Origin: Mucilaginibacter aquaedulcis
GTDB taxonomy: Bacteria; Bacteroidota; Bacteroidia; Sphingobacteriales; Sphingobacteriaceae
Direction: 5' to 3'
NCBI RefSeq assembly: GCF_030409325.1
Contig: NZ_JAUFPR010000001.1
Span: 248,001 to 312,000 of the forward strand
Length of the DNA stretch: 64,000 nucleotides
This document shows positions 17,537 through 25,543 of the stretch, piece after piece; the first letter of the stretch is position 1; each line of letters begins with the position of its first letter. The notes under the pieces are model-generated. The model was given only the letters and a program-made list of their open reading frames with translations, was not told the DNA's origin and searched no databases. Position numbers and translations under genes: made by a program.

Positions 17537-17965
17537 TTAATCAATAATACCGGGAACGAAGAACTGTTCGATACCTGCAACATCAGAAAGATAAGTAGCC
17601 ATAGCTACGATTTTGCCGTCGCTTATTTGACATGCAATGATTACTTGTTCATCCAATATCAGGCTGCCCCTGCTTGAGGTATTATGAAGCGAAAGCGCAA
17701 CACCGTGCAGACCGTATAAAACGTGTTTTAATTCAAATTTAACTCCAAAGCTTTTTAATCCTTGTGCGCGGCGAATAATAGCATCGGCCCCGGCAGCAAC
17801 ACCCGACAGAACACTTGTGCCGGGCAATGTCCATGCAGCATCCTGAGCCAATATTGTTCGCATGGTATCCCAATCATTATTTTTTAACGCGGTGAGGAAT
17901 GTATTGGCTATGTGTAATTTATCGTCATCGGTTGGAAGATTGCTGTTTTGATCTGAAGTTTTCAT
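17537..17965 (-). CDS. SnoaL-like/NTF2-fold protein
   Basis: 142 residues, the usual size for the SnoaL-like NTF2 fold. The N-terminal helix pattern ADNTFLTALKNNDWDTMRTIL-like (HIANTFLTALKNNDWDTMRT), followed by DAAWTLPGTSVLSG and a GKIVAMATYLSD strand, fits a cone-shaped pocket protein. No signal peptide is present. Members include isomerases, ester cyclases and many proteins of unknown function, so no substrate is proposed. It is convergent with GAPDH and separated from the GH28 gene by about 150 bp in which I saw no other feature. Confidence 0.72.
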   Translation of the reverse strand: MKTSDQNSNLPTDDDKLHIANTFLTALKNNDWDTMRTILAQDAAWTLPGTSVLSGVAAGADAIIRRAQGLKSFGVKFELKHVLYGLHGVALSLHNTSSRGSLILDEQVIIACQISDGKIVAMATYLSDVAGIEQFFVPGIID

Positions 17966-18117
17966 GATGTGATTGTTTTTTGTTGAATCAAAATTAGAAG
18001 AACCCGCTGATCTTCAACATGGACGATAAAGGCTAACACTTGGACAAATATGCCAACCGGTAAAGGAAGCAGTTTATGCTCTTTTGCAGATATTAATTAT
18101 CTATTGCTCCCAATAAA

Positions 18118-19647
18118 TCATTGAGTTTTGATCGCGAACTCGCTTTTGCCTGGTATTTGTATCTTTTGTAAATATCTTTTAGTGACTTTGTTGAATAACA
18201 TTACCGGTAAAGTTTCCGTTTTATCAACCTTAAAGTTGTTTAACTGCAATCCTGCGACATCATCAAAAACGCAGGCTGATCTAAAATCAGCTGCTTTATA
18301 CCTGATTTGGATATTTTGCATACTAATATCCCCGGCGTGTCGCACGTAAAAACCCCAGGCAGGCAATTCGCCAAACATGGAAAACTCAGGATAATCAGCA
18401 ATTTTCTCAGGAATAGCGGATAGTGAATCCAAAGGGAAATAAGCCACTTTTTTTGAAGCACCACCACCATAAGTGATATTGATATTGTTCAACTTCACTC
18501 CTTGTACCGGATGGCCAGGTATGCCGGCAATTGATGCAGGGAAAATATTATGAGCGAAAAGACTTGGCGGACCTTCCATCGAATAACCAGCATCGGGCTT
18601 GGTTACCGGAATCTGTACATTCACATTGGCAATATATATTCCGGTAAGTTTGCCTGCCGGAATATTTTTTTGTCTCTTACCCAGACGGATAAACAGTGCA
18701 TTACCGGTGTTTTTAGCGGTAACATTACGGATGTCGATATTTTCAATTACAGCTCCGTCAACACTTTCAATAGCTATTGCCGAACGATAGGTATCATAAA
18801 CCTGGATATCGCGCACCTTAATATCTTTAAATCCCCCAAACGAAGCGGTTCCTAACTTAAAGGCGCTGGCACTTGAACGTATTTTACAATTGGCGATAAA
18901 AATTTTTTCACAGGCCCCTTTTGGATCCGACGATTTGAGGCAGATGCCGTCATCTGCCACATTAAAAAAGCTATTGGTAAGCCGCACATTTTTACAGTCA
19001 ACAAGGTCGATACCATCGTTATTCAAAAATGTATTGCTGATCACCTTTATGCTGTCAATAACCATGCGGTTGCAATTTGTATAATTCTGTATCCAGTCGA
19101 GGCCGTTTGTTACGGTGATATTTTTAATGGCAATATCACTACAATCGGTGAAATGGATAAGCACAGGGCGGTTATCCTCTTCAGGCCTCATCTGGTGCCA
19201 GTCGTTATAAGTTTGCCATTCCTTATCTTTTATGGTTCCGTTTTTGATCACCGCGTACAGATCTTTCAATAAAAGATCTGCCTGCCCATCAATAGTTCCG
19301 TAGCCTGTTAAGCTAATGTGATTTGCTTTGTTAGCTACTATCAGGGCCGATGCTTTCCCAAGCCCATAATCAATGCGCTTAGTGGTTGCCAATAAAAAGG
19401 CATTCTTTTCAAAATGAAGTTCAACATTTGATTTTAAATAGATAACTCCGGTTACAAATTTCCCTGCCGGAATGATCACCTTACCACCCTTTTTAGCGGC
19501 ATCATCTATCGCTTTCTGAATTGCTTTGGTATCAACGGTTTTACCATCAGCTTTGGCACCATAACTAACTATATTATAGTTTTTACCCTGAGCAAATGCT
19601 GCGAAAACAAATAAATTGAATACTACCAACCAGGTTAAAAACTTCAT
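18118..19647 (-). CDS. GH28 family secreted polygalacturonase-like enzyme
   Basis: About 509 residues from the ATG at 19647, where the signal peptide MKFLTWLVVFNLFVFAAFAQ begins; the frame is open to 19719, but that would overlap the phosphopantetheinyl transferase gene. The right-handed beta-helix has GH28 signatures: YGAKADGKTVDTKAIQKAID at the N-terminus, then NNDGIDLVDC and VADDGICLKSS, which supply the catalytic Asp residues. GH28 enzymes hydrolyse galacturonan or rhamnogalacturonan. No other pectin gene is nearby, so this looks like a single enzyme between the mannoside locus and the lipopeptide cluster. Confidence 0.9.
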   Translation of the reverse strand: MKFLTWLVVFNLFVFAAFAQGKNYNIVSYGAKADGKTVDTKAIQKAIDDAAKKGGKVIIPAGKFVTGVIYLKSNVELHFEKNAFLLATTKRIDYGLGKASALIVANKANHISLTGYGTIDGQADLLLKDLYAVIKNGTIKDKEWQTYNDWHQMRPEEDNRPVLIHFTDCSDIAIKNITVTNGLDWIQNYTNCNRMVIDSIKVISNTFLNNDGIDLVDCKNVRLTNSFFNVADDGICLKSSDPKGACEKIFIANCKIRSSASAFKLGTASFGGFKDIKVRDIQVYDTYRSAIAIESVDGAVIENIDIRNVTAKNTGNALFIRLGKRQKNIPAGKLTGIYIANVNVQIPVTKPDAGYSMEGPPSLFAHNIFPASIAGIPGHPVQGVKLNNINITYGGGASKKVAYFPLDSLSAIPEKIADYPEFSMFGELPAWGFYVRHAGDISMQNIQIRYKAADFRSACVFDDVAGLQLNNFKVDKTETLPVMLFNKVTKRYLQKIQIPGKSEFAIKTQ

Positions 19648-19675
19648 ATAATACAAATTGATGTAGCTTAAATAA

Positions 19676-20308
19676 TTAAAACTCATGGATACCTGCCTCA
19701 CAAATATCAATGAGCCCAATAGGTGCTTTTTGACAAAGCGCTATCGAATAATCATCTAATATATCCAATTCTGTAATTTCCCAATCAAAAGCGCCATCAT
19801 TTACTATACTTTGCAGGCAATTATATTCATTCAAACCATCAACAATACCAATTCCTTTTGCTTTTAAGAAAGCCTCTTTCCTTGTCCAGATCTTAAAAAA
19901 GGTATCTGTTCTATCATTGCTGCAAAGGAACTTAGCCTGCTCTGAGGGATGCATGTAATCCATAACCGAATTAAAATCCATCTCTCTTTTTTTTAATTCA
20001 ATATCTATTCCAATATCAAATTCAGAGAAAGCTACAATTACTATGCCGCCCGAATGGGAAATGTTAAAACATTGCATGCCGCTAACGTATGGCTTGCCAT
20101 TTTCAGCTCTGTTAAATAAACCCCAGTGAAAACCGGATTCCAAAAAGAATTTGTGAACTATTAAACGGCCCATGAGCATTAACCTTTGATCATTCAAAAG
20201 TTTAAACCTCATGATTTCCTGCTGCATAAAGCCGGGCAATAAATCAAGAAGCCTTAACGCATCTGCATCAGTCATGTTTCTGACATCGAAAAAACAAAGC
20301 TTTATCAT
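19676..20308 (-). CDS. Sfp-type 4'-phosphopantetheinyl transferase
   Basis: 210 residues. Sfp-family motifs are present in order: GKPYVSGMQCFNISHSGG, DIGIDIELKK (Mg-binding acidic pair) and FFKIWTRKEAFLKAKGIGI. The enzyme moves phosphopantetheine from CoA onto the conserved Ser of carrier domains, and so would activate the four PKS carriers and NRPS T domains of this cluster. It is the last gene on the minus strand of the lipopeptide region, 36 bp downstream of the SPFH gene. Length is slightly below Sfp (about 224). Confidence 0.9.
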   Translation of the reverse strand: MIKLCFFDVRNMTDADALRLLDLLPGFMQQEIMRFKLLNDQRLMLMGRLIVHKFFLESGFHWGLFNRAENGKPYVSGMQCFNISHSGGIVIVAFSEFDIGIDIELKKREMDFNSVMDYMHPSEQAKFLCSNDRTDTFFKIWTRKEAFLKAKGIGIVDGLNEYNCLQSIVNDGAFDWEITELDILDDYSIALCQKAPIGLIDICEAGIHEF

Positions 20309-20344
20309 ACATAGATATTGGCTGTGACAGCAGGCTCCCCTTAC

Positions 20345-21160
20345 TTACTGACCATTCCCTAAAATAAGCGGCGTGTTAGCATCCTTTGGTAAAACGATGG
20401 TTTTGGCATTTGGCGAAGTAGACAGCTTTAACAAAGCCTCAATTTGTTTGTATTGCAGATAGCCTGGAGTTAGGCCACGGTTTACAAGTCCTTGTACGGC
20501 TTGTGTTGCCTGGCCATCAATTATTTTAATCTGACGTTCCTTTTCGGCAATGGCTATCTTGTAGTTATACTCAATGGCCAGCTGCTGTTGCTGTAATTTA
20601 CTTTCAATAGCAGTAACCACTTTTTTGGGTAATTTAATATTTGATATTACCAGGTTGCCCAATAAAATATTACCGTGTATTAAACGCTCGCGGGCATTTA
20701 ATAAGGCAACAGTCCTTATAGAATCAATTTTTAAAGTATAGATCTGTTCGGGAGTAAACTGCGATAGCAGCTCGCTTGTGGTTGATACAATTTCGGGATT
20801 TATATAAACCTTATCGTAAGCCATGCCATAATGTTCAAAAATAGCGGGGAGGCTATCAACCAAAGGTGTATACCGGTAATTAACTAAAAGTGACACTGTA
20901 ACGCCATTTTGCACCATGATGTGCATGGTTTCCTGCACCATTTGCTCGCGGGTATTAAACTTGTAAATTGAATTCCAGGGCGAAACAAAATGGATACCTT
21001 CGCCATAAACTGCGTGTTTATCTACCCCGCCACCAAATGGCCTGAACAATATGGAAGCTGTTGCAGGCCCGTTTATTACCATAAAGCGCTCAATAAATAC
21101 CACTAAAAGTAAAAGTGAAACGAGCAGTATGAGCAATATATTTATTCTTCTTTGACTCAT
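20345..21160 (-). CDS. Prohibitin/SPFH-domain membrane protein
   Basis: 271 residues. One N-terminal membrane segment (INILLILLVSLLLLVVFIE) anchors an SPFH/PHB domain with features such as GVDKHAVYGEGIHFVSPWN, FNTREQMVQET and YRYTPLVDSLP. A charged coiled-coil-like stretch follows (KLQQQQLAIEYNYKIAIAEKERQIK). SPFH proteins form large membrane-associated rings or microdomains. The gene lies between the exporter (9 bp upstream) and the phosphopantetheinyl transferase, so it is probably expressed with the lipopeptide genes. A role in protecting or organising the membrane around export is inference. Confidence 0.85.
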   Translation of the reverse strand: MSQRRINILLILLVSLLLLVVFIERFMVINGPATASILFRPFGGGVDKHAVYGEGIHFVSPWNSIYKFNTREQMVQETMHIMVQNGVTVSLLVNYRYTPLVDSLPAIFEHYGMAYDKVYINPEIVSTTSELLSQFTPEQIYTLKIDSIRTVALLNARERLIHGNILLGNLVISNIKLPKKVVTAIESKLQQQQLAIEYNYKIAIAEKERQIKIIDGQATQAVQGLVNRGLTPGYLQYKQIEALLKLSTSPNAKTIVLPKDANTPLILGNGQ

Positions 21161-21169
21161 GGTTCAGCA

Positions 21170-22819
21170 TTAATGATGATCAGTACTATACTGGCTAAAG
21201 GTGCCATAGTCCATTTTATAAATCCTATCGGCATTATTGAAATAATGATCATCGTGAGTGATGGCAATTATTGTTTTCCCAAGTTTCTTAAAGTCATAAA
21301 GTAATTCATTGTAAAAATATTTTCTGAATTCCGGGTCTTGGTCTGCCGCCCACTCATCAAAGATCAAAACACTCTTGTTTTCCAATATCACTGAGATCAT
21401 AGCCAGCCTCTTTCGCTGCCCTGTTGATAAACTGGTATTAGTAAACGCGCCGTCCTTGAAACCTGTTTTTTCTGACAGATGCATCTGTTTTAGCAATTTA
21501 AGCACCTTAGCTGTTTCCAGGTTTTGGATACCATACATTTCGGAGAAAAGGAAAAAATCAGCGAATATTACTCCGAAAAGATCCCGGTATTCCTGTATAT
21601 TGTCGGGAATCACCTGCAGGTCATCAACAAATATCTCTCCTACATCGGGCGTGTAAAGGCCCGTTAGTAGTTTGATGAGGGTTGATTTACCGCTTCCGTT
21701 CCCTCCTATTATAAAGATGATCTCTCCTTTGTTCACCTCAAAATTTATTGGCCCGATACCAAACTGATCCCGCCCAACCTTATCCCGGTAAGCAAAATGC
21801 AGATCGTTAAACTTAATTTTTTCAAAGCCGGAAAATATGCCTTCCAATTTAGGGTCTTCCAGCGCACCAAATGTATCTTCCTTAAGGCGCTGCTCCAGCT
21901 TGGTGAGGTTGGTTACCGCAACGGTGGCCTTGTTAAGCACTTCAAAAGTACCCACAGCATCGCCCAGGGGCATAATTATGAATAATATGGTAGCGGTTAT
22001 CTTTGCCACATCGGTTAAAACCGTTTGATCTAAAACCGGTATAACAAAAACCATTGTACCCAGCAGTATGTAAAAAAAGGCCTGTGCAAACACAAAATAA
22101 AACGACATTTGCGATGAAGTAATGATCTTCTTGTCCTTCAGTTTCCCGGCTATAGACTGGATCCTGTCAAAAAAGAGATCAAGCTTTTTTTGTTGATTGA
22201 TCTTGATCTCCTTAAACCCGCCGGTTACCTCATTTATCTTTTCAAAATACACGGTTTCCAGTGCCACGGCTTCGCCTATTTCGCTCTGTATCTTATTACT
22301 GCCCATGAAGTAATTGGATATAGCCAAAATCAGCATTACAATGGTTATTACAAATGCTGTTAAGTTTATAAAGCCTAAATAAATAATGGCAAAAAACACC
22401 AATACCCCTGCTTGAAAGCCATTTGCAATAGAGGATGCCGAGTTGCTGATCTCATTGGTATCTTTTGTAAGGCGGGTATAAATTTCGGCACGACCCAGCT
22501 CCTCAAATTGCTGCAGCTCGGTGTTCATCAAATATTTTACAATACGCTCCCTTATACTGAATACAATTGTTTCGGCTAAAATGGCGGTTAACTTCAGGGC
22601 TCTGTTTTTGGCTATGATAAAGATTAAAAAAATGAGGATGAAGATGATTATAAACCTGTATTTGAAATCGCCGTGAACAATTTTGGAGGTTGAATAATTT
22701 ATAACCGATAATAACAACGCGTTGGCCAATCCGGAGATGAGCGTCATTATCAGAATTGTTTTATAAGAGTTATCCTTCGATTCTTTTTTAATGAAATCAA
22801 TCAGAAGAGAAATGTTCAT
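21170..22819 (-). CDS. Cyclic-peptide-export-type ABC transporter (SyrD/PvdE-like)
   Basis: 549 residues, a fused permease-ATPase half transporter. The first 290 residues contain about six membrane segments. The ATPase follows with Walker A GGNGSGKST, the unusual signature LSTGQRKRLA in place of LSGGQ, Walker B SVLIFDEWAADQDP and the switch His in IAITHDDHYF. The STGQRKRLA and DEWAADQDPEFR combination is typical of exporters of lipopeptides and pyoverdine precursors. It would move the product across the inner membrane. It is the natural exporter for this cluster, although a short plus-strand pair separates it from the synthetase genes. Confidence 0.9.
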   Translation of the reverse strand: MNISLLIDFIKKESKDNSYKTILIMTLISGLANALLLSVINYSTSKIVHGDFKYRFIIIFILIFLIFIIAKNRALKLTAILAETIVFSIRERIVKYLMNTELQQFEELGRAEIYTRLTKDTNEISNSASSIANGFQAGVLVFFAIIYLGFINLTAFVITIVMLILAISNYFMGSNKIQSEIGEAVALETVYFEKINEVTGGFKEIKINQQKKLDLFFDRIQSIAGKLKDKKIITSSQMSFYFVFAQAFFYILLGTMVFVIPVLDQTVLTDVAKITATILFIIMPLGDAVGTFEVLNKATVAVTNLTKLEQRLKEDTFGALEDPKLEGIFSGFEKIKFNDLHFAYRDKVGRDQFGIGPINFEVNKGEIIFIIGGNGSGKSTLIKLLTGLYTPDVGEIFVDDLQVIPDNIQEYRDLFGVIFADFFLFSEMYGIQNLETAKVLKLLKQMHLSEKTGFKDGAFTNTSLSTGQRKRLAMISVILENKSVLIFDEWAADQDPEFRKYFYNELLYDFKKLGKTIIAITHDDHYFNNADRIYKMDYGTFSQYSTDHH

Positions 22820-23003
22820 TTACTTGTGATAATTATTTTTCGTTTAGGTTATTTAAAGTGGTGTAAGATATAAAAGATCGGGCAAAAAAACCGTAATTAA
22901 TGCTACTTATTTCAGGCTTTTTTATTCCTATTACCTTGCAGAAAAAATAAAATATGTTGTATTTTTAATACACTAAATAATATATAATTTTATAACTAAA
23001 CCT
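22820..23003. promoter_or_regulatory. Divergent intergenic gap
   Basis: 184 bp of very A/T-rich DNA lie between the exporter (minus) and the small membrane-protein gene (plus). Promoters for both must lie here, but I see no recognisable box or operator. Confidence 0.4.
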
Positions 23004-23201
23004 ATGTTAATGATAGAGCTTATTTTTCCTTACTTAATTCCATATTTATTGCTGGCGGCCATAGCCGGGTTGTTTGGTATACGTACCAGGATAGGCTTTT
23101 GGGGAGTTTTTATTCTTAGCATTCTTGTTTCTCCAATAATAAGCCTGATCGTACTGTTCTTTCTTAAAGAAAAACCACGCAGTGTTGAAAAGATAAGTTA
23201 A
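23004..23201 (+). CDS. Small membrane protein of unknown function
   Basis: 65 residues with two predicted membrane segments (LIFPYLIPYLLLAAIAGLF and GVFILSILVSPIISLIVLFF) separated by a short basic loop (RTRIG), and a charged tail. The start could be the ATG at 23004 or 23010. The composition looks like a genuine short membrane protein rather than a chance frame. No family is recognised. It is followed after 141 bp by another plus-strand gene. Confidence 0.6.
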   Translation: MLMIELIFPYLIPYLLLAAIAGLFGIRTRIGFWGVFILSILVSPIISLIVLFFLKEKPRSVEKIS

Positions 23202-23342
23202 CCCGGTATATTTTCCGTTTTTAATAACCTGTATTTTCTAAATCATACGTATAGGTATAATCCGGTTAAATACATTTACTTTCTCTTGCTGGTGCATTTT
23301 ATAGGATTTACTTTTGGTTAAACTAAATCAATCATCAATCTT

Positions 23343-23900
23343 ATGAGCACATTCGTTATAGATGAAAAAAAACATGGTGACAGCATTCACCAGATAGCAG
23401 CCGAAGCTGTTGTTAGAAATTACATGATGTGGACCGGTGCCGCCGGTATCATCCCCGTTCCTATTGTTGATATGGCAGCTATTTCGGCCATTCAGTTAAG
23501 CATGCTGAACAAAATAGGTGAAATTTACAAACAAAAATTCACTGCAAACTGGGGCAAATCAGTTATCGCCTCACTTGTTGGCGGTTATGCATCAACCTCG
23601 CTTGGCCTTGGTGTTGGTATGAACATCGTAAAAGCTATTCCATTTATTGGCAGCCTTGCAAGTGTTGTAGTGGTTCCGGGTTTTGCCGCAGCTACTACCT
23701 GGGCATTGGGTCAGGTATTTATTTTGCATTTTGAATCGGGAGGTACCGTTCTTGATTTTGACCCGGTAGCTGTAAAAGATTACTATGTAAGCCTGGTAAA
23801 ATCGGCCCCTTCTTCAAAAGAGACAGCTAAAGAAGCTGCCGCAGAAAAAGAAGTACACGGCACAGTTAAAGAAACCCATACAGCAAAAGGAAAAGAATAA
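23343..23900 (+). CDS. DUF697/YcjF-like membrane-associated protein
   Basis: 185 residues. The body is rich in Gly and Ala with amphipathic or membrane-inserting helices: AAEAVVRNYMMWTGAAGIIP, VPIVDMAAISAIQLSMLNKI and GYASTSLGLGVGMNIVKAIP. This pattern resembles DUF697 proteins, which occur alone or fused to small GTPases. The last 40 residues are a charged Lys/Glu/Ala tail. It is on the opposite strand from the biosynthetic genes, so its link to them is uncertain. Confidence 0.7.
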   Translation: MSTFVIDEKKHGDSIHQIAAEAVVRNYMMWTGAAGIIPVPIVDMAAISAIQLSMLNKIGEIYKQKFTANWGKSVIASLVGGYASTSLGLGVGMNIVKAIPFIGSLASVVVVPGFAAATTWALGQVFILHFESGGTVLDFDPVAVKDYYVSLVKSAPSSKETAKEAAAEKEVHGTVKETHTAKGKE

Positions 23901-23921
23901 GCTGAACGATTATATTATGTA

Positions 23922-23953
23922 AAAACGCGCTTTATTAAATTAAAGCGCGTTTT
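23922..23953. terminator. Bidirectional terminator between convergent genes
   Basis: A 13-bp perfect stem (AAAACGCGCTTTA with TAAAGCGCGTTTT) and a 6-nt loop lie between the DUF697-like gene and the type II thioesterase gene. T runs follow on both strands, so it can end both transcripts. Confidence 0.9.
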
Positions 23954-23958
23954 TTATT

Positions 23959-24735
23959 TTACAAATTTATCGAAAGATCCGCAGTAAGAGACGATTGCTC
24001 GATTCTGGTTGAAATAAGATCAGTAATTAACGCGGAGAACGCTAACGGATATTGGCTCATAAAAAAATGATGTCCCTCCAATTCATGAAACTCTACACTG
24101 CCTGTTGTTTCGTGCCGCCAGTTGTCAATGTCTTTTTTCTGGATAGGATCCTGATTTCCATTTATTATAACTAAGGGAAGAATTAGTTTTTGGGCGTAAG
24201 ATGATTCGTGATTTTCATACAATGCCAAATCATTACGTAAAACAGGCAGTATGTATTCCATTAATTCTGTATTGGCTGCCAATTCTTTTGATAAACTTCC
24301 AATGCGTTCAAAATAAGCGATCAACTGATCGGATGGAATGTTGGATAACTGCCGTTTTATGGTATGCTGAGGACTGCCATGCCCTGAAAAAATCGCGATT
24401 TCGGGCATCACACCCATAACGCCTCTATCGTTCAAAAAATGCAATAATGCAACACCTATCACTGCCCCTATACTGTGCCCGTAGATAAAAATCTTATCTG
24501 GCTTCACATCATTAACTAAAGTAAGATATTGGCGGAACAGATTTTCCAACAAAATATCCATTTGGTTCACCAATGACGATCGTGAGTTTTTACCCCTGCC
24601 AGGATATTCCAGTGTTTCTAAAATTATTTCAGGAGGTAATAGCGGTTTAAGAAAATTGTAGCTATAGCTATTTCCACCGGCAAAGGGCAGCGCGATTAAT
24701 AAGTTTTTTTTACCTGTCTTTTTATCCGTTATCAT
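23959..24735 (-). CDS. Type II thioesterase of the NRPS cluster
   Basis: 258 residues from the ATG at 24735; a TTG at 24765 would overlap the upstream gene. It has the alpha/beta hydrolase features of stand-alone thioesterases: LIALPFAGGNSYSY, the nucleophile in GHSIGA, the acid in NGNQDPI and the His in LEGHHFFMSQ. Such enzymes remove wrong acyl groups from carrier domains and restore stalled synthetases. The gene starts 4 bp after the MerR-like regulator gene and is the last of the synthetase operon. Confidence 0.92.
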   Translation of the reverse strand: MITDKKTGKKNLLIALPFAGGNSYSYNFLKPLLPPEIILETLEYPGRGKNSRSSLVNQMDILLENLFRQYLTLVNDVKPDKIFIYGHSIGAVIGVALLHFLNDRGVMGVMPEIAIFSGHGSPQHTIKRQLSNIPSDQLIAYFERIGSLSKELAANTELMEYILPVLRNDLALYENHESSYAQKLILPLVIINGNQDPIQKKDIDNWRHETTGSVEFHELEGHHFFMSQYPLAFSALITDLISTRIEQSSLTADLSINL

Positions 24736-24739
24736 CTTT

Positions 24740-25525
24740 TCAATCTTTATATATAACCTCTTCAAACTTTAGCGTTAGGATCATGCGAATGGCCGCGCTC
24801 ACAAATTCATCGTAATTTTTAAACAGTTGTTTCCGAACCTCCAAACTTTCGTCTTCATTAATTTGAAAGGTTAACGAGCTTATTTCCTTACTTCTTAATT
24901 TGGTTAGTATATTAAAAAATGTTTCGTCGATTATTTTAGAGCACTCAATGATCTCTAACCCACAAACAACCAGGTATTTGATAATAACATCTGTTAAGGA
25001 TACCGATACAAAATTGCTGAACAGGAACTTGCTCAGATCAATATTTGAATTTTCCTCCTTAACCTGCTGTTCGCTATAGATGTAAAAACCGCCTTCCTTA
25101 TTGCATAACAACGCGATGTGATTTTTATTATACATAATTTCTGCAAGAAGCAGTACCAGGCGGTTCAGGCTGGTATTTGTTAAAAAAATACGGGCCTCCA
25201 ATCGTTTTACGGCAAGTAAACTATCATCATCTATGTTTTCGTTCAGAAAGGTTTTCAGGCTCTGGATCTTTTTCAGGGGGAAACCAAGCTGCCTTAGTTC
25301 AAAAACTATATTTAGCCAGATAAAATCAACAAACGAAAATTTGTGCCAGTCGCGGTTGCTTTTCCGGCCGCTTAGCATCAGGCCGTTGGCCTCCCAGTTG
25401 TTGATGGTACGGTAAGAGATACCTAAATCGTTAACGGTAAGCGCAGGCTTAAAAATGCTATCACAAATACCAAAGGCATTGAATATATTTTCAATATTGT
25501 TTTTCTGAAAAACTTCTCCGAACAT
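24740..25525 (-). CDS. MerR-like transcriptional regulator
   Basis: 261 residues. Residues 28-100 resemble a MerR winged helix: LTVNDLGISYRTINNWEANG, then WHKFSFVDFIWLNIVFELRQ and LGFPLKKIQSLKTFL. The remaining 160 residues form an unrecognised, mostly helical domain. The gene lies between the CmlA-like hydroxylase (18 bp) and the thioesterase (4 bp), so it is expressed with the pathway and is a likely cluster regulator. The effector and target site are unknown. Confidence 0.72.
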   Translation of the reverse strand: MFGEVFQKNNIENIFNAFGICDSIFKPALTVNDLGISYRTINNWEANGLMLSGRKSNRDWHKFSFVDFIWLNIVFELRQLGFPLKKIQSLKTFLNENIDDDSLLAVKRLEARIFLTNTSLNRLVLLLAEIMYNKNHIALLCNKEGGFYIYSEQQVKEENSNIDLSKFLFSNFVSVSLTDVIIKYLVVCGLEIIECSKIIDETFFNILTKLRSKEISSLTFQINEDESLEVRKQLFKNYDEFVSAAIRMILTLKFEEVIYKD

Positions 25526-25543
25526 TTATTGCGTGATTTAATA

